From Streptococcus pneumoniae (GTDB lineage: Bacteria > Bacillota > Bacilli > Lactobacillales > Streptococcaceae), in assembly GCF_001113365.1 (NCBI RefSeq), contig NZ_CKYA01000006.1, positions 1 to 64,000 on the forward strand: a stretch of 64,000 bases of DNA. Reading direction: 5' to 3'. Under the pieces are notes generated by a model. It did no database searches. It was not told the origin of the DNA and saw only the letters and a list, made by a program, of their open reading frames with translations. A program made the position numbers and the translations under genes. Shown piece after piece: positions 17,395-24,750 of this stretch (positions within the stretch are counted from its first letter, which is position 1; each line of letters opens with the position of its first letter).

Positions 17395-18489
17395 ATGAAA
17401 AAAGCAATTTTAATGATGACCTTCGGTTCACCAGAAGAGATTACCTTTGAAGGTGTAGCTGATTTTTTCACAAATATTCGTCGTGGAGTGAGACCTCAAG
17501 ACCATGAGATTCAAACTCTCTATGATAATTATGTACGAATTGGAGGCACGCCTCTGCAAAGAATTACTCGTGAAGAAGTTGCCTTGGTAGAAGCTAGACT
17601 GGGAAATGAATATAGTGTCTATTTTGCCAATAAATTTTCCAAACCTTTTATCCCAGATGTGATTGGTCAGATGGAAGCAGACGGCATTGAACAGTGTATT
17701 TGCTTGATTTTGGAGCCCCATTATTCTTTCTACTCTGTCATGGGCTATGAGAAATTTTTAGAAAGCAAGCAAATTCAATTTTTGGTCATTAAGGACTGGT
17801 ATCAAGAAGAAGCACTCTTAAACTATTGGGCTGATGAAATTGCTAAGATTTTAAAAGAAGAAGTAAAGCAGGATAGCTTTAAAGTCATCTTTTCAGCCCA
17901 CAGTGTGCCCATTTTTGCCTTGGATTTTGGTGACCCATATATTGACCAAATTTTCGAAAATAGCAAGTTAGTCGCTGAAAAACTAGGTTTGAGTTCCGAA
18001 CAATATACAAATACTTGGCAAAGTGAGAGTGATATTGGGATTCCATGGATTAAGCCAGATGTATTAGAATATCTCAGAGAACAGACAGAACATCCAGACC
18101 ATTATATTTTTGTTCCTATCAGCTTCATTAGCGAGCATATTGAAGTCTTGTTTGATAATGATGTGGAATGTTATGACTTGTGTCAGGAATTGGGTGTAAA
18201 TTACCATCGACCACCAATGCCCAATACGGATTCTCGCTTGATTGATGCCTTGGTCAATACAGTCAGAGCCAATGAACATCAAGAGTTTAAGGAATTTCTC
18301 CCAGAAGAAGAAACCTTTGATGAGTTAGTTCCTTCAGATGAGACGAAAAATATTTTGGCTGAATCTGAAGATTTACAAATGCCGGAATTTGTGAAAAAAC
18401 TGATTGAGAAAAAAGGTCGGGAAAATGTTAAGATGCCTTATCTTATTAAGAAAATGCTTGAGAAAGCAGGCAAGTTACCCAAAGAGTAA
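17395..18489 (+). CDS. hemH: Ferrochelatase (HemH/CpfC type)
   Basis: 364 aa. N-terminal MMTFGSPEE and the GGTPLQRIT segment, the SAHSVP motif (catalytic His about residue 170) and the TWQSE motif followed by GIPWIKPD are characteristic of class I/II ferrochelatases, including Gram-positive coproporphyrin ferrochelatase, which inserts iron into coproporphyrin III. The last 50 residues are an added Lys/Glu-rich helix. AAGGAAG precedes the ATG. No other haem-synthesis gene is nearby, and streptococci are known to lack the pathway, so its natural reaction here is uncertain (see finding). Single-gene unit, terminated by the hairpin shared with mscL. Confidence 0.9.
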   Translation: MKKAILMMTFGSPEEITFEGVADFFTNIRRGVRPQDHEIQTLYDNYVRIGGTPLQRITREEVALVEARLGNEYSVYFANKFSKPFIPDVIGQMEADGIEQCICLILEPHYSFYSVMGYEKFLESKQIQFLVIKDWYQEEALLNYWADEIAKILKEEVKQDSFKVIFSAHSVPIFALDFGDPYIDQIFENSKLVAEKLGLSSEQYTNTWQSESDIGIPWIKPDVLEYLREQTEHPDHYIFVPISFISEHIEVLFDNDVECYDLCQELGVNYHRPPMPNTDSRLIDALVNTVRANEHQEFKEFLPEEETFDELVPSDETKNILAESEDLQMPEFVKKLIEKKGRENVKMPYLIKKMLEKAGKLPKE

Positions 18490-18493
18490 AGAA

Positions 18494-18524
18494 AAAAGGA
18501 TTTAGCTTTGCGCTAGATCCTTTT
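18494..18524. terminator. Bidirectional terminator hemH/mscL
   Basis: AAAAGGATTTAGC and GCTAGATCCTTTT form a stem with one mismatch and a short loop; A-run and T-run flank it, serving both converging genes. Confidence 0.85.
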
Positions 18525-18530
18525 AATCGA

Positions 18531-18908
18531 TTATTTTTTCTCAAGAAGCGCTTTGATTTCTTGAAGTACTTCCAATTCGGTTGGTTTTTTTTCGTCAGTT
18601 TTTTCTTCCTTTATACCAGTCAGTTTCTGTGCTTTTTCAATACCCTTGATAATAAAGAAGAGGGCGGTACCGACAAAGATAAAATTGATAATAGCACTTA
18701 AAAAGTTACCATAGCCGACTCCATGCCAAGACAGTTGAGCGATACGTTCGACTTTAGCAGCTTTCAAAGCGGGATTTAAAATAAGAGGAGTGATAATGTC
18801 ATTTACAAGCGAAGTGACGATAGCACCAAAAGCAGAGGCAATGACAACACCGACAGCAAGGTCAATAACATTTCCTCTAAGCAAGAATGATTTTAGATTT
18901 TTTAACAT
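18531..18908 (-). CDS. mscL: Large-conductance mechanosensitive channel
   Basis: 125 aa, normal for MscL. An N-terminal amphipathic helix (MLKNLKSFLLRGN) precedes TM1 (VIDLAVGVVIASAFGAIVTS), a periplasmic-type loop, TM2 (about residues 65-90, FLSAIINFIFVG) and a C-terminal charged helix bundle. It forms a pentamer that opens under membrane tension to release solutes during hypo-osmotic shock. GAAAGGAAA lies before the start and a TACAAT -10 at 18938-18943 on the minus strand. Monocistronic. Confidence 0.95.
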   Translation of the reverse strand: MLKNLKSFLLRGNVIDLAVGVVIASAFGAIVTSLVNDIITPLILNPALKAAKVERIAQLSWHGVGYGNFLSAIINFIFVGTALFFIIKGIEKAQKLTGIKEEKTDEKKPTELEVLQEIKALLEKK

Positions 18909-18989
18909 ACTGTTTTCCTTTCAACGTTTCGTGTTTCATTGTATCCTAAATCATTATAGAAGGCAATTAAAAGGCTCATAAATGGAATA

Positions 18990-19421
18990 TTATTTTCTAA
19001 AAATATAGACCTTGCTCAAGATATAATTGATGATAATAATGAGTATTTGTGCAATAATCGTTTCAATTGCATTTACTTTATCAAGATTTTCATTTACGAA
19101 TTGCCCTATGATATGAGGGAATTGAGTCACAAACAGAAAAGTAAAGAGCAAATCTAACAGAAAAGTAGAAAGGCGGGCAAGAAAAAATTTCACTAAACGG
19201 ATAAGTCGACTCTTCCTTGTTTGCTTAAACACGATTGTATCATTTGTGATAAAGGCAAATAAAATACCGATAACATTTGCGAGGGCAGTAGCAAGGAGTT
19301 CCTGATGAGTTAGCTGATAAATGACTAGTCGTGAGAGAATCGAAACTAGAGTTGTTGCAAGGCCAAAAAAGAGATAGGCTAAGATTTCATTGTTAAAAAA
19401 TTTTTGAATAGGTTTTTTCAT
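18990..19421 (-). CDS. GtrA-family membrane protein
   Basis: 143 aa with four predicted transmembrane helices and the GtrA signature near the start (YLFFGLATTLVSILSRLVIY) plus the end motif INYILSKVYIFRK. GtrA-like proteins move or present lipid-linked sugars across the membrane for glycosylation of polymers or lipids; the partner transferase is not visible here. There is no Shine-Dalgarno, and an extended -10 lies only six bases before the ATG, suggesting a leaderless message (see finding). It is divergent from queT. Confidence 0.82.
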   Translation of the reverse strand: MKKPIQKFFNNEILAYLFFGLATTLVSILSRLVIYQLTHQELLATALANVIGILFAFITNDTIVFKQTRKSRLIRLVKFFLARLSTFLLDLLFTFLFVTQFPHIIGQFVNENLDKVNAIETIIAQILIIIINYILSKVYIFRK

Positions 19422-19427
19422 ACTTTA

Positions 19428-19436
19428 AGTATAGCA
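19428..19436 (-). promoter_or_regulatory. Extended -10 abutting the gtrA-like start
   Basis: On the minus strand TGCTATACT ends at 19428, six bases from the ATG at 19421. Transcription would begin at or next to the start codon. Confidence 0.7.
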
Positions 19437-19451
19437 TAAAGCAGGCTATTG

Positions 19452-19460
19452 TGCTATACT
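19452..19460 (+). promoter_or_regulatory. queT extended -10
   Basis: TGCTATACT upstream of the preQ1-II aptamer. The same nonamer is used on the opposite strand for the gtrA-like gene 15 bases away. Confidence 0.75.
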
Positions 19461-19482
19461 AGTAAGGTTGAATAAAGCAACC

Positions 19483-19540
19483 CTTGGTGCTTAGCTTCTT
19501 TCACCAAGCATATTACACGCGGATAACCGCCAAAGGAGAA
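19483..19540 (+). ncRNA. preQ1-II riboswitch
   Basis: The sequence starts CTTGGTGCTTAGCTTC, continues with CACCAAG closing the first stem, then a CGCGGATAACCGC hairpin and ends in CAAAGGAGAA. This matches the preQ1-II (COG4708/QueT) aptamer of Streptococcaceae, a pseudoknot in which ligand binding pairs the 3' segment and hides the Shine-Dalgarno AAAGGAG. It should repress queT translation when preQ1 is plentiful. An in-frame upstream GTG inside the aptamer is not a credible start. Confidence 0.95.
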
Positions 19541-19543
19541 AAG

Positions 19544-20053
19544 ATGAAAAAATTAACTATTCGTGATGTTGCAGATATTGCAATCGTCGCTGCTATCTAT
19601 GTCGTTTTGACTGTCACACCGCCTCTAAATGCCATTAGCTATGGTGCTTATCAGTTCCGTATTTCAGAAATGATGAACTTTATGGCTTTTTACAATCCCA
19701 AGTACATCATAGGAGTTACTATCGGTTGTATGATTGCTAATTTCTTTAGCTTCGGACTCCTAGATGTCTTTGTTGGTGGTGGATCAACCTTGGTATTCCT
19801 CAGTTTAGGTGTTTGGCTTTTTGCAAAATACAGCAAAGATTACCTCTTTAACGGATTGATTCGAAAAGATCATTTCTTCTTTTCAATCCTCTTTTCAATT
19901 TCCATGTTTACCATCGCTGCAGAGTTAAATATTGTAGCAGAATTACCATTCTTCCTTACTTGGTTTACAACAGGAATTGGTGAATTTGCCTCATTGATTA
20001 TTGGAGCGATTATTATCGGTAAAATTGGTCGTCGAATCGATTTAAGCAAATAG
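19544..20053 (+). CDS. queT: QueT, queuosine-precursor transporter (ECF S component)
   Basis: 169 aa from ATG 19544, four bases past the AAAGGAGAA of the riboswitch. About six hydrophobic helices; N-terminal MKKLTIRDVADIAIVAAIYV and YQFRISEMMNFM are typical of the QueT/COG4708 family. As the substrate-binding S component it works with a shared energy-coupling module (EcfA1A2T, encoded elsewhere) to import queuosine precursors such as preQ1 for tRNA modification. Control by the preQ1-II riboswitch directly supports this function. Confidence 0.93.
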   Translation: MKKLTIRDVADIAIVAAIYVVLTVTPPLNAISYGAYQFRISEMMNFMAFYNPKYIIGVTIGCMIANFFSFGLLDVFVGGGSTLVFLSLGVWLFAKYSKDYLFNGLIRKDHFFFSILFSISMFTIAAELNIVAELPFFLTWFTTGIGEFASLIIGAIIIGKIGRRIDLSK

Positions 20054-20061
20054 AACAGGAC

Positions 20062-20090
20062 AAGCTAGGTAGCCTTTACCTGGCTTTTTC
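20062..20090 (+). terminator. queT terminator
   Basis: AAGCTAGGT and ACCTGGCTT (one wobble) form a 9-bp stem followed by TTTTC. Confidence 0.82.
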
Positions 20091-20113
20091 TTATGGAAAA
20101 TTTCTAAGGAAAC

Positions 20114-20142
20114 TTGACAAGCTTTTCTGATTATAGTATACT
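20114..20142 (+). promoter_or_regulatory. tRNA-Thr promoter
   Basis: TTGACA (20114-20119), 17 bases, TATACT (20137-20142), eleven bases before the mature tRNA. Confidence 0.85.
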
Positions 20143-20152
20143 TCTTAAGTAA

Positions 20153-20225
20153 GCTGATTTAGCTCAGTTGGCAGAGCGCATCCATGGTAAGGATGAGGTC
20201 GCCGGTTCAATCCCGGCAATTAGCA
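20153..20225 (+). tRNA. tRNA-Thr (anticodon GGT)
   Basis: Complete cloverleaf: acceptor GCTGATT/AATTAGC (one G-T wobble), D-arm GCTC..GAGC, anticodon stem CATCC/GGATG with loop ATGGTAA (anticodon GGT, reading ACC/ACT), T-stem GCCGG/CCGGC with TTCAATC. The CCA is not encoded. A relic integrase tail lies directly 3' of it. Confidence 0.96.
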
Positions 20226-20241
20226 TGATATAGACAAAATG

Positions 20242-20263
20242 ACCTTGGGAGATCAAGGTTTTT
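20242..20263 (+). terminator. tRNA-Thr terminator
   Basis: ACCTTG and CAAGGT stem with a six-base loop and a TTTTTG tail. Confidence 0.8.
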
Positions 20264-20264
20264 G

Positions 20265-20321
20265 TTATCTCTGCCCCAAATCTGCCCCAAATTTTTCAAA
20301 GATGTTTCTTATGCACTTGTG
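20265..20321 (-). pseudogene. 3'-terminal relic of a tyrosine integrase gene
   Basis: On the minus strand the last 18 codons before a TAA read HKCIRNIFEKFGADLGQR. IFEKFGADLGQ is a familiar C-terminus of phage/ICE tyrosine integrases in Firmicutes. The open frame cannot be followed upstream because a BOX element begins at 20334. It lies immediately beyond tRNA-Thr, where such integrases normally insert. I infer a decayed element of which only the integrase tail survives. The tandem 11-mer TCTGCCCCAAA at 20270-20291 is the coding sequence of this tail. Confidence 0.6.
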
Positions 20322-20333
20322 TAAATAAAACTA

Positions 20334-20529
20334 ATACTCAATGAAAGTCAAAGAGAAAACTAGGAAGCTAGCCGCAGCTTGCTCAAAGCACTGCTTTGAG
20401 GTTGTAGATAGAACTGATGAAGTCAGCTCAAAACATGTTTTTGAGGTTGTAGATGAAACTGACGAAGTCAGTAACCATATATACGGTAAGGCGATGCTGA
20501 CGAAGTTTGAAGAGATTTTCGAAGAGTAT
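20334..20529 (-). repeat. BOX element, A1-B2-C1 type
   Basis: Read on the minus strand it starts with a boxA end (ATACTCTTCGAAAATC), carries the boxA core CAGCATCGCCTTACCGTA, two boxB units (TGACTTCGTCAGT type) and a boxC end (CTTTGACTTTCATTGAGTAT). About 196 bp, agreeing with 59 + 2x45 + 50. An 84-codon frame inside it is not a gene. Confidence 0.93.
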
Positions 20530-20544
20530 AAAGAGTTTCGTCTG

Positions 20545-20573
20545 TTGACAAAAGTCATTCTCTTTAGTAGAAT
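20545..20573 (+). promoter_or_regulatory. asd RNA promoter
   Basis: Consensus TTGACA (20545-20550), 17 bases, TAGAAT (20568-20573), directly beyond the BOX. Confidence 0.88.
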
Positions 20574-20579
20574 AGAAGA

Positions 20580-20726
20580 TGCGATGAGTCGATAGGTAGT
20601 CTTCAGACTACTATTGAGCATAAGGAGGTCATAACGCAGGAGCGGACCTTGATGAGTTGTGTGAACCTGCTCATCACATGAAGATGCCTCTTAGTCCCTA
20701 GTCTAGCGACTGGGGATTTTTATTTT
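20580..20726 (+). ncRNA. asd RNA (structured RNA upstream of asd)
   Basis: A transcript of about 145 nt bounded by its own promoter and a terminator. AAGGAGGTCAT can pair with ATGCCTCTT to close a multi-branched fold; inside are TGATGAG/CTCATCA and an alternative or pseudoknot pairing GCAGG/CCTGC. Position before asd, size and lactic-acid-bacterial host fit the known 'asd' RNA motif, reported in Streptococcus pyogenes as an independent RNA of about 170 nt. Function unknown; it could be a small RNA or a regulator that reads through into asd. Confidence 0.75.
20695..20726 (+). terminator. asd RNA terminator
   Basis: TCCCTAGTC and GACTGGGGA (one wobble) with a TAGC loop, then TTTTTATTTT. Confidence 0.88.
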
Positions 20727-20747
20727 CCAAAAAATGATGAAAAAGCT

Positions 20748-20775
20748 TTGCAATTCATGGAAAAAGTAGTATAAT
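20748..20775 (+). promoter_or_regulatory. asd promoter
   Basis: TTGCAA, 16 bases, perfect TATAAT (20770-20775). It lies between the asd RNA terminator and asd, so asd need not depend on readthrough. Confidence 0.75.
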
Positions 20776-20820
20776 ACTTCTATTATAGAAATTTTTAGAA
20801 AATTCCGAAAGAGGTTATTT

Positions 20821-21897
20821 ATGGGATATACAGTTGCTGTAGTCGGCGCGACAGGTGCTGTCGGTGCTCAGATGATAAAAATGTTGGAAGAATCAACACT
20901 TCCAATCGATAAAATTCGTTTACTTGCTTCTGCACGTTCAGCAGGCAAGACTTTAAAATTTAAAGACCAAGATATTACGATTGAAGAAACGACTGAAACA
21001 GCTTTTGAAGGAGTTGACATTGCTCTCTTTTCAGCAGGTGGTTCTACATCAGCTAAGTATGCACCATACGCAGTTAAAGCTGGAGCGGTAGTAGTAGATA
21101 ATACATCTTACTTCCGTCAAAATCCAGATGTTCCTTTGGTTGTTCCAGAGGTCAATGCTCATGCACTTGATGCCCACAATGGGATTATTGCTTGCCCTAA
21201 CTGTTCAACAATCCAAATGATGGTGGCTCTTGAGCCAGTTCGCCAAAAATGGGGCTTGGAGCGTATCATCGTTTCAACTTACCAAGCAGTTTCAGGTGCT
21301 GGTATGGGAGCAATTCTTGAAACACAACGTGAACTTCGTGAAGTCTTGAATGATGGTGTAACCCCACGTGATTTACATGCGGAAATCTTGCCTTCAGGTG
21401 GTGATAAGAAACATTATCCTATCGCTTTTAATGCTCTTCCACAAATTGATGTTTTCACTGACAATGATTACACATATGAAGAGATGAAGATGACCAAGGA
21501 AACTAAGAAAATCATGGAAGATGATAGCATTGCAGTATCTGCAACATGTGTGCGTATTCCAGTCTTGTCAGCTCACTCTGAGTCTGTTTACATCGAAACA
21601 AAAGAAGTGGCTCCAATCGAAGAAGTAAAAGCCGCTATCGCAGCCTTCCCGGGTGCTGTTCTTGAAGATGATGTAGCTCATCAAATCTATCCTCAAGCTA
21701 TCAATGCAGTTGGTTCGCGTGATACCTTTGTTGGTCGTATCCGTAAAGACTTGGATGCTGAAAAAGGAATCCACATGTGGGTTGTTTCAGATAACCTTCT
21801 CAAAGGTGCTGCTTGGAACTCAGTTCAGATTGCTGAAACTTTGCACGAACGTGGCTTGGTTCGTCCAACAGCTGAATTGAAATTTGAATTAAAATAG
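20821..21897 (+). CDS. asd: Aspartate-semialdehyde dehydrogenase
   Basis: 358 aa. NADP-binding N-terminus VVGATGAVGAQM, catalytic Cys128 in ACPNCSTIQ, and the substrate-binding region SGGDKKHYP/FNALPQID. Reduces aspartyl phosphate to aspartate semialdehyde, the branch point to lysine/diaminopimelate, threonine and methionine. GAAAGAGG precedes the ATG. dapA follows after a 55-base gap containing a hairpin, so the pair forms the entry to lysine/peptidoglycan precursor synthesis. Confidence 0.96.
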   Translation: MGYTVAVVGATGAVGAQMIKMLEESTLPIDKIRLLASARSAGKTLKFKDQDITIEETTETAFEGVDIALFSAGGSTSAKYAPYAVKAGAVVVDNTSYFRQNPDVPLVVPEVNAHALDAHNGIIACPNCSTIQMMVALEPVRQKWGLERIIVSTYQAVSGAGMGAILETQRELREVLNDGVTPRDLHAEILPSGGDKKHYPIAFNALPQIDVFTDNDYTYEEMKMTKETKKIMEDDSIAVSATCVRIPVLSAHSESVYIETKEVAPIEEVKAAIAAFPGAVLEDDVAHQIYPQAINAVGSRDTFVGRIRKDLDAEKGIHMWVVSDNLLKGAAWNSVQIAETLHERGLVRPTAELKFELK

Positions 21898-21908
21898 TCA
21901 TATAATTT

Positions 21909-21933
21909 AGGAGTTCAGATGAACTCCTTCTTT
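21909..21933 (+). terminator. Hairpin between asd and dapA
   Basis: AGGAGTTC and GAACTCCT form a perfect 8-bp stem with an AGAT loop followed by TCTTT. The weak T-run suggests partial termination, lowering dapA relative to asd. Confidence 0.65.
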
Positions 21934-21952
21934 GAAATAGAGAGGTGTTTTC

Positions 21953-22888
21953 ATGTCTTATCAAGATTTAAAAGAGTGTAAAATCATCACAGCCTTTATT
22001 ACCCCCTTCCACGAGGATGGTTCCATCAACTTTAATGCCATTCCAGCCTTGATTGAGCATTTATTGGCCCATCATACAGACGGAATTCTTCTCGCAGGGA
22101 CCACTGCTGAGAGTCCAACCTTGACCCACGATGAGGAGTTGGAACTCTTTGCGGCTGTACAAAAGATTGTCAATGGACGCGTTCCTTTGATTGCGGGTGT
22201 AGGTACTAATGATACGCGTGATTCTATTGAGTTTGTCAAAGAAGTAGCGGAATTTGGCGGTTTTGCTGCTGGACTTGCTATTGTACCTTACTATAACAAA
22301 CCTTCTCAAGAAGGGATGTATCAGCACTTTAAGGCTATTGCAGATGCTTCTGACCTACCTATTATTATCTATAACATTCCGGGGCGTGTAGTTGTCGAGT
22401 TGACTCCAGAAACCATGCTTCGCTTGGCTGACCATCCAAATATCATTGGCGTAAAAGAATGTACTAGTTTAGCAAATATGGCTTACTTGATTGAGCACAA
22501 ACCAGAAGAGTTCTTGGTCTATACTGGTGAGGATGGAGATGCTTTCCATGCCATGAACCTTGGTGCGGATGGGGTTATTTCTGTTGCCTCTCATACAAAT
22601 GGGGATGAAATGCACGAGATGTTTACTGCCATTGCAGAAAGCGATATGAAGAAAGCTGCGGCTATTCAGCGTAAATTCATTCCTAAAGTCAATGCCCTCT
22701 TCTCTTATCCAAGTCCTGCTCCAGTTAAGGCAGTTCTGAACTATATGGGATTTGCAGCTGGCCCAACTCGTCTACCTCTTGTTCCAGCACCAGAAGAAGA
22801 TGCCAAACGCATTATCAAGGTTGTTGTAGATGGCGACTACGAAGCGACCAAGGCAACTGTAACAGGGGTTTTAAGACCAGATTACTAA
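21953..22888 (+). CDS. dapA: 4-hydroxy-tetrahydrodipicolinate synthase
   Basis: 311 aa class I aldolase. The Schiff-base lysine is K168 in IIGVKECT; the catalytic tyrosine is Y140 in IIIYNIPGRV; the phosphate/carboxylate-type loop GTTAESPTL binds pyruvate. Condenses pyruvate with aspartate semialdehyde in the first committed step to diaminopimelate and lysine. AGAGGTG lies before the ATG. Forms a unit with asd. Confidence 0.96.
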   Translation: MSYQDLKECKIITAFITPFHEDGSINFNAIPALIEHLLAHHTDGILLAGTTAESPTLTHDEELELFAAVQKIVNGRVPLIAGVGTNDTRDSIEFVKEVAEFGGFAAGLAIVPYYNKPSQEGMYQHFKAIADASDLPIIIYNIPGRVVVELTPETMLRLADHPNIIGVKECTSLANMAYLIEHKPEEFLVYTGEDGDAFHAMNLGADGVISVASHTNGDEMHEMFTAIAESDMKKAAAIQRKFIPKVNALFSYPSPAPVKAVLNYMGFAAGPTRLPLVPAPEEDAKRIIKVVVDGDYEATKATVTGVLRPDY

Positions 22889-22897
22889 TAAGACAAT

Positions 22898-22932
22898 AAA
22901 ATCCATGATCGCAAGAATGATCATGGATTTTT
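22898..22932. terminator. Bidirectional terminator dapA/mnmE
   Basis: AAATCCATGATC and GATCATGGATTT form a 12-bp perfect stem with A-run and T-run flanks between converging genes. Confidence 0.92.
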
Positions 22933-22933
22933 C

Positions 22934-24307
22934 TTATTTTCCTAAACAGAATTGGCTAAAAAGTTGGGTAATAAGTTCATCTGGAGCAGCATCTCCAGTG
23001 ATTTCTCCGAGGATTTCCCAAGTACGAGTCAAGTCAACTTGAAGCAAGTCAACTGGCATACCTAGTTCAAGACCTTGGTTAACAGCTTGTAGGCTTTCAA
23101 CTGCTTTTTCAATCAGGGAAATGTGACGTGCGTTAGACAAGTAGGTTGCATCTTGCTCGACTAGACCAGCATTTTCAAAGAAGAGGTCATTAATGCGTTC
23201 TTCAATCTTATCAATGTTTTGGTTTTTAAGAACTGAAATACGGATGACATCTTCTGGAAGTTCCGAAGTTTCAATCGCTTCAGGAAGATCAGTTTTGTTA
23301 AGCAAAATAATGCGATTAGTATCCTGACTGATTTCTAGGAGTTGGCGGTCTTGGGCGGTTAGTGGTTCACTGGCATTTAGCACCAGTAGAACCAAGTCAG
23401 CTTCTTTAAGAGCTTTTTTCGAACGCTCAACTCCAATTTGTTCCACGATGTCATCCGTTTCGCGGATACCAGCTGTGTCAATCAATTTTAGAGGAACACC
23501 GTTGATGTTGACGTATTCTTCAATGACATCACGTGTAGTACCAGCAATATCTGTAACGATTGCCTTGTCTTCACGTAAGAGGTTGTTGAGAAGGCTTGAT
23601 TTTCCAACGTTGGGGCGTCCGATGATGGCAGTGGAAATTCCTTCACGAAGGATTTTACCGCGACGGGCTGTTTTAAGAAGATTGGTTAGCAATTGTTCAA
23701 ATTCCATAGTTTTCTCGCGGACAACAGCAGTAGTCGCTTCCTCAACATCATCATACTCAGGATAGTCGATATTGACCTCGACTTGGGCAAGTGTATTGAG
23801 GATTTCTTGACGGGTATTATTGATAAGATCAGAAAGTGAACCATCAAGTTGTTTGACCGCAATGTTCATGGCCTTGTCTGTCTTGGCGCGGATGATATCC
23901 ATCACTGCCTCGGCCTGTGTCAAATCTACGCGACCGTTTAAAAAGGCACGTTTGGTAAATTCACCAGGTTCTGCCAACCGAGCTCCTTCACGAATAGCTA
24001 GCTGGAGAATTTCATTGGTCACCGCAATCCCACCGTGGGTGTTAATCTCGATAATATCTTCACGAGTGAAGGTTTTTGGAGACTTCATAGCCCCAACCAT
24101 AACCTCGTCCATGACTTTACCAGTCAGAGGATCAATAATGTGACCGTAGTTGAGAGTGTGGCTAGCAACCTTGCTCAAGTCTTTTCCTTTAAAAATCTTT
24201 TGCGCAATAGCAAAACTGTCTGTTCCGCTCAGGCGGACAATACCAATAGCCCCTTCACCTAGTGGAGTAGAGATAGCAGCGATGGTATCAAATTCACGTG
24301 TAATCAT
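22934..24307 (-). CDS. mnmE: tRNA modification GTPase MnmE
   Basis: 457 aa from the ATG at 24307 (AAAGGAAAC upstream); a longer frame to 24364 adds 19 residues unlike the family. N-terminal formyl-THF-binding domain (DTIAAISTPLGEGAIGIVRLSG), helical domain, and an inserted GTPase domain with GRPNVGKSS (P-loop), DIAGTTRD (K-loop), DTAGI and NKTD. The C-terminus ends FCLGK, the catalytic Cys motif. With MnmG it installs the 5-(carboxymethyl)aminomethyl group on U34 of tRNAs. Monocistronic. Confidence 0.96.
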   Translation of the reverse strand: MITREFDTIAAISTPLGEGAIGIVRLSGTDSFAIAQKIFKGKDLSKVASHTLNYGHIIDPLTGKVMDEVMVGAMKSPKTFTREDIIEINTHGGIAVTNEILQLAIREGARLAEPGEFTKRAFLNGRVDLTQAEAVMDIIRAKTDKAMNIAVKQLDGSLSDLINNTRQEILNTLAQVEVNIDYPEYDDVEEATTAVVREKTMEFEQLLTNLLKTARRGKILREGISTAIIGRPNVGKSSLLNNLLREDKAIVTDIAGTTRDVIEEYVNINGVPLKLIDTAGIRETDDIVEQIGVERSKKALKEADLVLLVLNASEPLTAQDRQLLEISQDTNRIILLNKTDLPEAIETSELPEDVIRISVLKNQNIDKIEERINDLFFENAGLVEQDATYLSNARHISLIEKAVESLQAVNQGLELGMPVDLLQVDLTRTWEILGEITGDAAPDELITQLFSQFCLGK

Positions 24308-24412
24308 AATGTTTCCTTTAATAAATGGCTCTTTTCTTGGAAATTTTTCCAAGTCTCTTTTCAAATTGTAACAAATTTGAACTATTTCTTCAATGAATGC
24401 TACTTGGAGATT

Positions 24413-24437
24413 GAAAAAGCCTAAGCAATTCTGCTTA
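24413..24437 (-). terminator. Weak terminator of the tautomerase gene
   Basis: On the minus strand TAAGC/GCTTA closes a six-base loop and is followed shortly by CTTTTTC. Confidence 0.5.
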
Positions 24438-24444
24438 AGCTAGC

Positions 24445-24627
24445 TTATTTGGTGCGCATTTCCCCTTGTGGGAAATAAGTTCCTTCTGGCATGTCGTTGA
24501 TGATGACATGGACAGAAGATTGAGGAGCTCCAGTGTTGCGAACAACCGCTTCCGTTACTTCCTTAGCAAGAGCTTTCTTTTGCTCGAGCGTGCGTCCTTC
24601 AAATAAATCGATGCGTACAAATGGCAT
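24445..24627 (-). CDS. 4-oxalocrotonate tautomerase family protein (DmpI-like)
   Basis: 60 aa from the ATG at 24627, preceded by GGAGGAAGC; a longer frame would add five residues before the essential start. In this family the initiator Met is removed and Pro1 (MPFVRIDLFEGR) is the catalytic base, so the start is decided by function. Arg residues near positions 11 and 39 region are usual partners. Homohexameric keto-enol tautomerase; its true substrate in streptococci is unknown because no aromatic degradation pathway is present. Confidence 0.88.
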   Translation of the reverse strand: MPFVRIDLFEGRTLEQKKALAKEVTEAVVRNTGAPQSSVHVIINDMPEGTYFPQGEMRTK

Positions 24628-24699
24628 AATAGCTTCCTCCACTAGTTTTTGATTTCTTCTATTTTACCACATTTTGCCGTTTAAAGCTTAAGAAAATTA

Positions 24700-24708
24700 T
24701 GATATACT
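24700..24708 (+). promoter_or_regulatory. tdk operon extended -10
   Basis: TGATATACT about 42 bases before the tdk ATG. Confidence 0.7.
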
Positions 24709-24750
24709 AGAATGTAGCAAAAATTTAGAAATGGACGTGAAGCAAGAAAC

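Noticed and set aside
19484..19543. GTG start of a longer QueT inside the riboswitch
   Set aside because: It would translate the preQ1-II aptamer; ATG 19544 follows the known Shine-Dalgarno.
20270..20291. Tandem 11-mer TCTGCCCCAAA as a possible repeat or CRISPR-like unit
   Set aside because: Only two copies with no spacer; it is explained as the coding sequence of the integrase tail (GADLGQ).
20341..20595. 84-codon frame on the plus strand, with an overlapping minus frame
   Set aside because: It lies almost wholly within a BOX element and has no ribosome-binding site or family match.
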